DNA of 64,000 nucleotides, taken from assembly GCA_033763735.1 (NCBI GenBank), contig JANRJY010000020.1:1-64000 (forward strand). Direction: 5' to 3'. Shown in pieces: positions 62,050 through 64,000 of the stretch. The stretch is from JANRJY01 sp033763735 (GTDB lineage: Bacteria > Bacteroidota > Bacteroidia > Cytophagales > UBA9547). Position numbers and translations under genes: made by a program. The notes under the pieces are model-generated. The model was not told the DNA's origin, did not search any database, and was given only the letters and a program-made list of their open reading frames with translations. How positions within the stretch are numbered: position 1 is the first letter of the stretch; each line of letters begins with the position of its first letter.

Positions 62050-62400
62050 TTAAAGATTGTTCAAGTATTCATTCAACTCGTTGATTACCAAAGGATATTC
62101 AGAATTGAATTCATTAACAAGACTCGGTAACTCGTGACGTTTGTTAACGTCTGGCGAATTTAATTCTATTTTTTTTAATATTTCAACCATTCTTTGATTT
62201 CCTAAGTAACGAAAATTACTTTTTAAAAAATGTGCATTGCCGCGGAGTGAATTCCAGTTTTTAAGTGCGTAGTTTTCTTTTAAGAGTGTGGAGTTACGCT
62301 CGGAACCATCAATAATTTCACGAACAAGCTTTTTTATTATGGGTTTTTTGTCGCCAATGATTGAAATAATGGTATCAGTATTGAAGTGTCTGTAGTTCAT
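62050..62400 (-). CDS. Histidine phosphotransfer (Hpt) protein
   Basis: This 116-residue helical protein has the Hpt motif NAHFLKSNFRYLGNQRM (HxxKxxxxxxG), in which H57 is the phosphorylatable His. It would pass phosphate between receivers. It lies directly upstream of the receiver gene, same strand, 8-base gap. ATG 62400. It is divergent from the acyltransferase gene. No histidine kinase is in the neighbourhood. Confidence 0.82.
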   Translation of the reverse strand: MNYRHFNTDTIISIIGDKKPIIKKLVREIIDGSERNSTLLKENYALKNWNSLRGNAHFLKSNFRYLGNQRMVEILKKIELNSPDVNKRHELPSLVNEFNSEYPLVINELNEYLNNL

Positions 62401-62520
62401 ATAGGTTTATGACTGTATGCCAATAAATGTTTTATACGCTAATTTACTGATAATGATACAAATATTATGTGGAAAAGGTTAATAAAAATACGTTAATATT
62501 GCAATAAAAATCACATATAA

Positions 62521-63159
62521 ATGGAAAACCCTGTTCTTATTTTTGGTGCAAAAGGTATAGCATTAACGGTATTAGAAATATTTGAATCAAATAAAGTGCT
62601 AGTGTATGGCTTTCTGGAGGACGATACCTCATTCCACGGTAAAGAAATACAAGATTGGCAGGTTTTTGGCCCTACTGATGATGTCGGTTTTCTCAATATC
62701 ATCGGCAAAAAAGCAGATGCATTTGTAGCAATTGAGAATAATAAAGTACGTAAAAATATTACTCAAATGCTTATTGAAACTTGCAAGGCTATGCCTGTGA
62801 ATGCCATTCACGAACGAGCATATATAAGCAAAATTGCGTCACTCGGGCATGGAAATATGGTAGCTGCTGGGGCTTACCTGGGAGCAAAAGTTCAAGTAGG
62901 TAGCCACTGTATTATTCATGGAAATGTTGTGTTGGATTCAAATGTAAAAGTGGAAGATTATGTTCAGATCGGTGCCGGCACGGTTATCAATCCGGAAGTG
63001 ACTGTAGAGGAAGGCGCTTTTGTAGGTTCGGGAGTAACAGTAATTTCAGGAGTAACTATTGGCAAAAATGCGCGAGTTGGAGCAGGTTCGGTAGTAATGA
63101 GCAGTGTGAAAGCCGGTCAAACGGTATTTGGTGTACCTGCGGTAGAAGTGAAGAGTTAA
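62521..63159 (+). CDS. NeuD-like sugar O-acyltransferase
   Basis: This 212-residue protein has an N-terminal PglD/NeuD nucleotide-binding domain (PVLIFGAKGIALTVLEIF) and a C-terminal left-handed beta-helix of hexapeptide repeats (GAYLGAKVQVGSHCIIHGNVVLDSNVKVEDYVQIGAG through GAGSVVMSSVKAGQTVFGVPA). It transfers acetyl or another acyl group to a sugar, as in surface glycan synthesis; the substrate is unknown. It could serve the RfbF operon but lies far from it. ATG 62521. Confidence 0.85.
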   Translation: MENPVLIFGAKGIALTVLEIFESNKVLVYGFLEDDTSFHGKEIQDWQVFGPTDDVGFLNIIGKKADAFVAIENNKVRKNITQMLIETCKAMPVNAIHERAYISKIASLGHGNMVAAGAYLGAKVQVGSHCIIHGNVVLDSNVKVEDYVQIGAGTVINPEVTVEEGAFVGSGVTVISGVTIGKNARVGAGSVVMSSVKAGQTVFGVPAVEVKS

Positions 63160-63176
63160 TTTAAGATTTTAGATTG

Positions 63177-64000
63177 TCAAAACAAACTAATCTGCCCACT
63201 TTTGATAAATAAATCCGTGCGCAAGCTTGGAACCGTTTTGTCTTTCATATACTTTTTACGTGCCATATGGTGCATCATTCTGATGTTTTCAGCGATTTTA
63301 CCTTCTCCACGCATCCGAGTGCCAAACCTGCTATCGTTGAGTTGACCTCCGTGACATTCTTTGATTTGATTAATTACTTTTTCAGCCCTATCCGGAAAGG
63401 ATTTGTGAATCCAGTCGGTAAAAATTTGTCCAATAGCACCATTCAACCTAACTACCGTATATCCCGCAACCAAAGCTCCATATTCGGCTGATTGTTTTAT
63501 GATTTCGGGGATTTCATGATTATTTAATGATGGGATAATGGGTGCGGTCATCACGCCACATGGTATCCCGGCTTTAGTTAGGGTGTCAATTATTTTGAGT
63601 CTTTGTTTGGCAGTTACAGTCCTAGGTTCCAACTTTAGCCTCAGATCTTCGTCCAAGGTTGTAATTGATATCATTACAAATGTCAATTGCATGGATGCCA
63701 ATTCGCTAAGCAAACCAATATCGCGAAGAATAAGTGCGTTTTTGGTAATAATACTCACCGGATTGCGATATCGGAGGCATACCTCAAGTATTTTTCTGGT
63801 GAGTTTGAAGTTTTTTTCGGCAGGTTGGTAACAATCGGTATTACCGGAAAGTGAAATGGTTGAAGGAATCCAACTTTTGGAATTGAATTTTTTCTCAACC
63901 AAATCGGGGGCGTTTATCTTTGCCATTATTTTGGTTTCGAAGTCAATTCCTGCCGAAAATCCATAATATTCATGTGAATTACGCGCATAGCAATACACAC
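63177..64000 (-). CDS. PA0069-like radical SAM protein (5' end outside window)
   Basis: The 274 codons visible run to the window edge. The first read residues VYCYARNSHEYYGFSAGIDFE contain the end of the CxxxCxYC cluster motif (the earlier Cys lie beyond 64000), and the body carries SGNTDCYQPAEK, VSIITKNALILRDI and PRTVTAKQRL, all typical of the PA0069/Rv2578c family of radical SAM proteins. The family is related to DNA photolesion-repair-like lyases but its reaction is unproven. About 60-70 N-terminal residues are missing from view. GTG at 63998 is internal, not a true start. Confidence 0.88.
   Translation of the reverse strand, partial: VYCYARNSHEYYGFSAGIDFETKIMAKINAPDLVEKKFNSKSWIPSTISLSGNTDCYQPAEKNFKLTRKILEVCLRYRNPVSIITKNALILRDIGLLSELASMQLTFVMISITTLDEDLRLKLEPRTVTAKQRLKIIDTLTKAGIPCGVMTAPIIPSLNNHEIPEIIKQSAEYGALVAGYTVVRLNGAIGQIFTDWIHKSFPDRAEKVINQIKECHGGQLNDSRFGTRMRGEGKIAENIRMMHHMARKKYMKDKTVPSLRTDLFIKSGQISLF

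Noticed and set aside
1..64000. Prophage, integrative element or complete insertion sequence
   Set aside because: No integrase, transposase, phage structural or conjugation genes are visible. The only mobile-like DNA is the short MITE/REP-type sequence.
1..64000. tRNA or rRNA genes
   Set aside because: I looked for GTTCGAATCC-like T-arm and anticodon patterns in the gaps by eye and saw none. This was not an exhaustive search; tRNAscan-SE would settle it.

Overview
The window is chromosomal DNA from a Bacteroidota bacterium, most likely an AT-rich, free-living member of the Chitinophagales/Sphingobacteriales side of the phylum. The evidence is phylum-typical content: three secreted proteins that appear to carry type IX secretion (T9SS) C-terminal sorting domains, two periplasmic beta-propeller (Reg_prop/Y_Y_Y) sensor kinases, BACON-like repeats, DUF433/DUF5615, head-GIN (DUF2807), DUF3108 and DUF4159 proteins, and promoter elements of the Bacteroidota form TTG-N20-TAnnTTTG (for example 12524-12554, 23018-23049, 57481-57511). 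The species cannot be named from this sequence. I saw no rRNA, tRNA, CRISPR array, prophage or intact insertion sequence.

Layout. 1-8.1 kb: a partial SGNH hydrolase, a 1556-residue hybrid two-component regulator, a DUF4159 protein, a fatty-acid desaturase with a palindrome in its promoter, and a small membrane-anchored protein. 8.5-12.5 kb: a four-gene minus-strand surface-polysaccharide operon (GT2, polytopic membrane protein, RfbF, SDR epimerase) closed by a bidirectional terminator. 12.5-15.6 kb: an accessory patch with a decayed DUF433/DUF5615 toxin-antitoxin pair, a TIG-repeat T9SS protein and a 103-bp MITE-like element. 15.6-23 kb: ccmF with two tiny membrane-protein genes, a Cys-tailed GNAT, a ThrA-like but monofunctional aspartate kinase, a GC-rich structured island, and a potassium-channel-like protein with a large extracytoplasmic domain.

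23-31 kb: a secreted PQQ-type sugar dehydrogenase, an F420-reductase-like NADP protein, a BACON-repeat T9SS protein, the RseP protease and a 1-Cys peroxiredoxin. 31-38 kb: DedA and an RND/MMPL exporter bracketed by inverted, shuffled low-complexity repeats, then a HEPN/MNT toxin-antitoxin pair, an AAA/DUF4143 ATPase with a palindrome over its start codon, and two paralogous barrel-like secreted proteins. 38-45 kb: a HI0933 flavoprotein, a GH27 alpha-galactosidase and a second propeller sensor kinase.

45-64 kb is mostly housekeeping. It holds a Gfo/Idh/MocA oxidoreductase, methyltransferase, LptF/G, DUF502 and membrane-tethered receiver operon, a fused hydroxyacyl-CoA dehydrogenase/enoyl-CoA hydratase, dcd, a second DedA, head-GIN, gltX-DUF3108, ribF, a ParE-type TA module, recN, TauE/SafE, hemE, an orphan REC/Hpt pair, a NeuD-like acyltransferase and a partial radical SAM protein.

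Two themes recur. First, sensing and secretion at the cell envelope: propeller kinases, the T9SS cargo set, GH27 and the polysaccharide operon. Second, a population of small structured intergenic repeats (MITE/REP-like, hairpin islands, palindromes with a TTTnAAA core, heptad-like filler), at least two of which touch genes.
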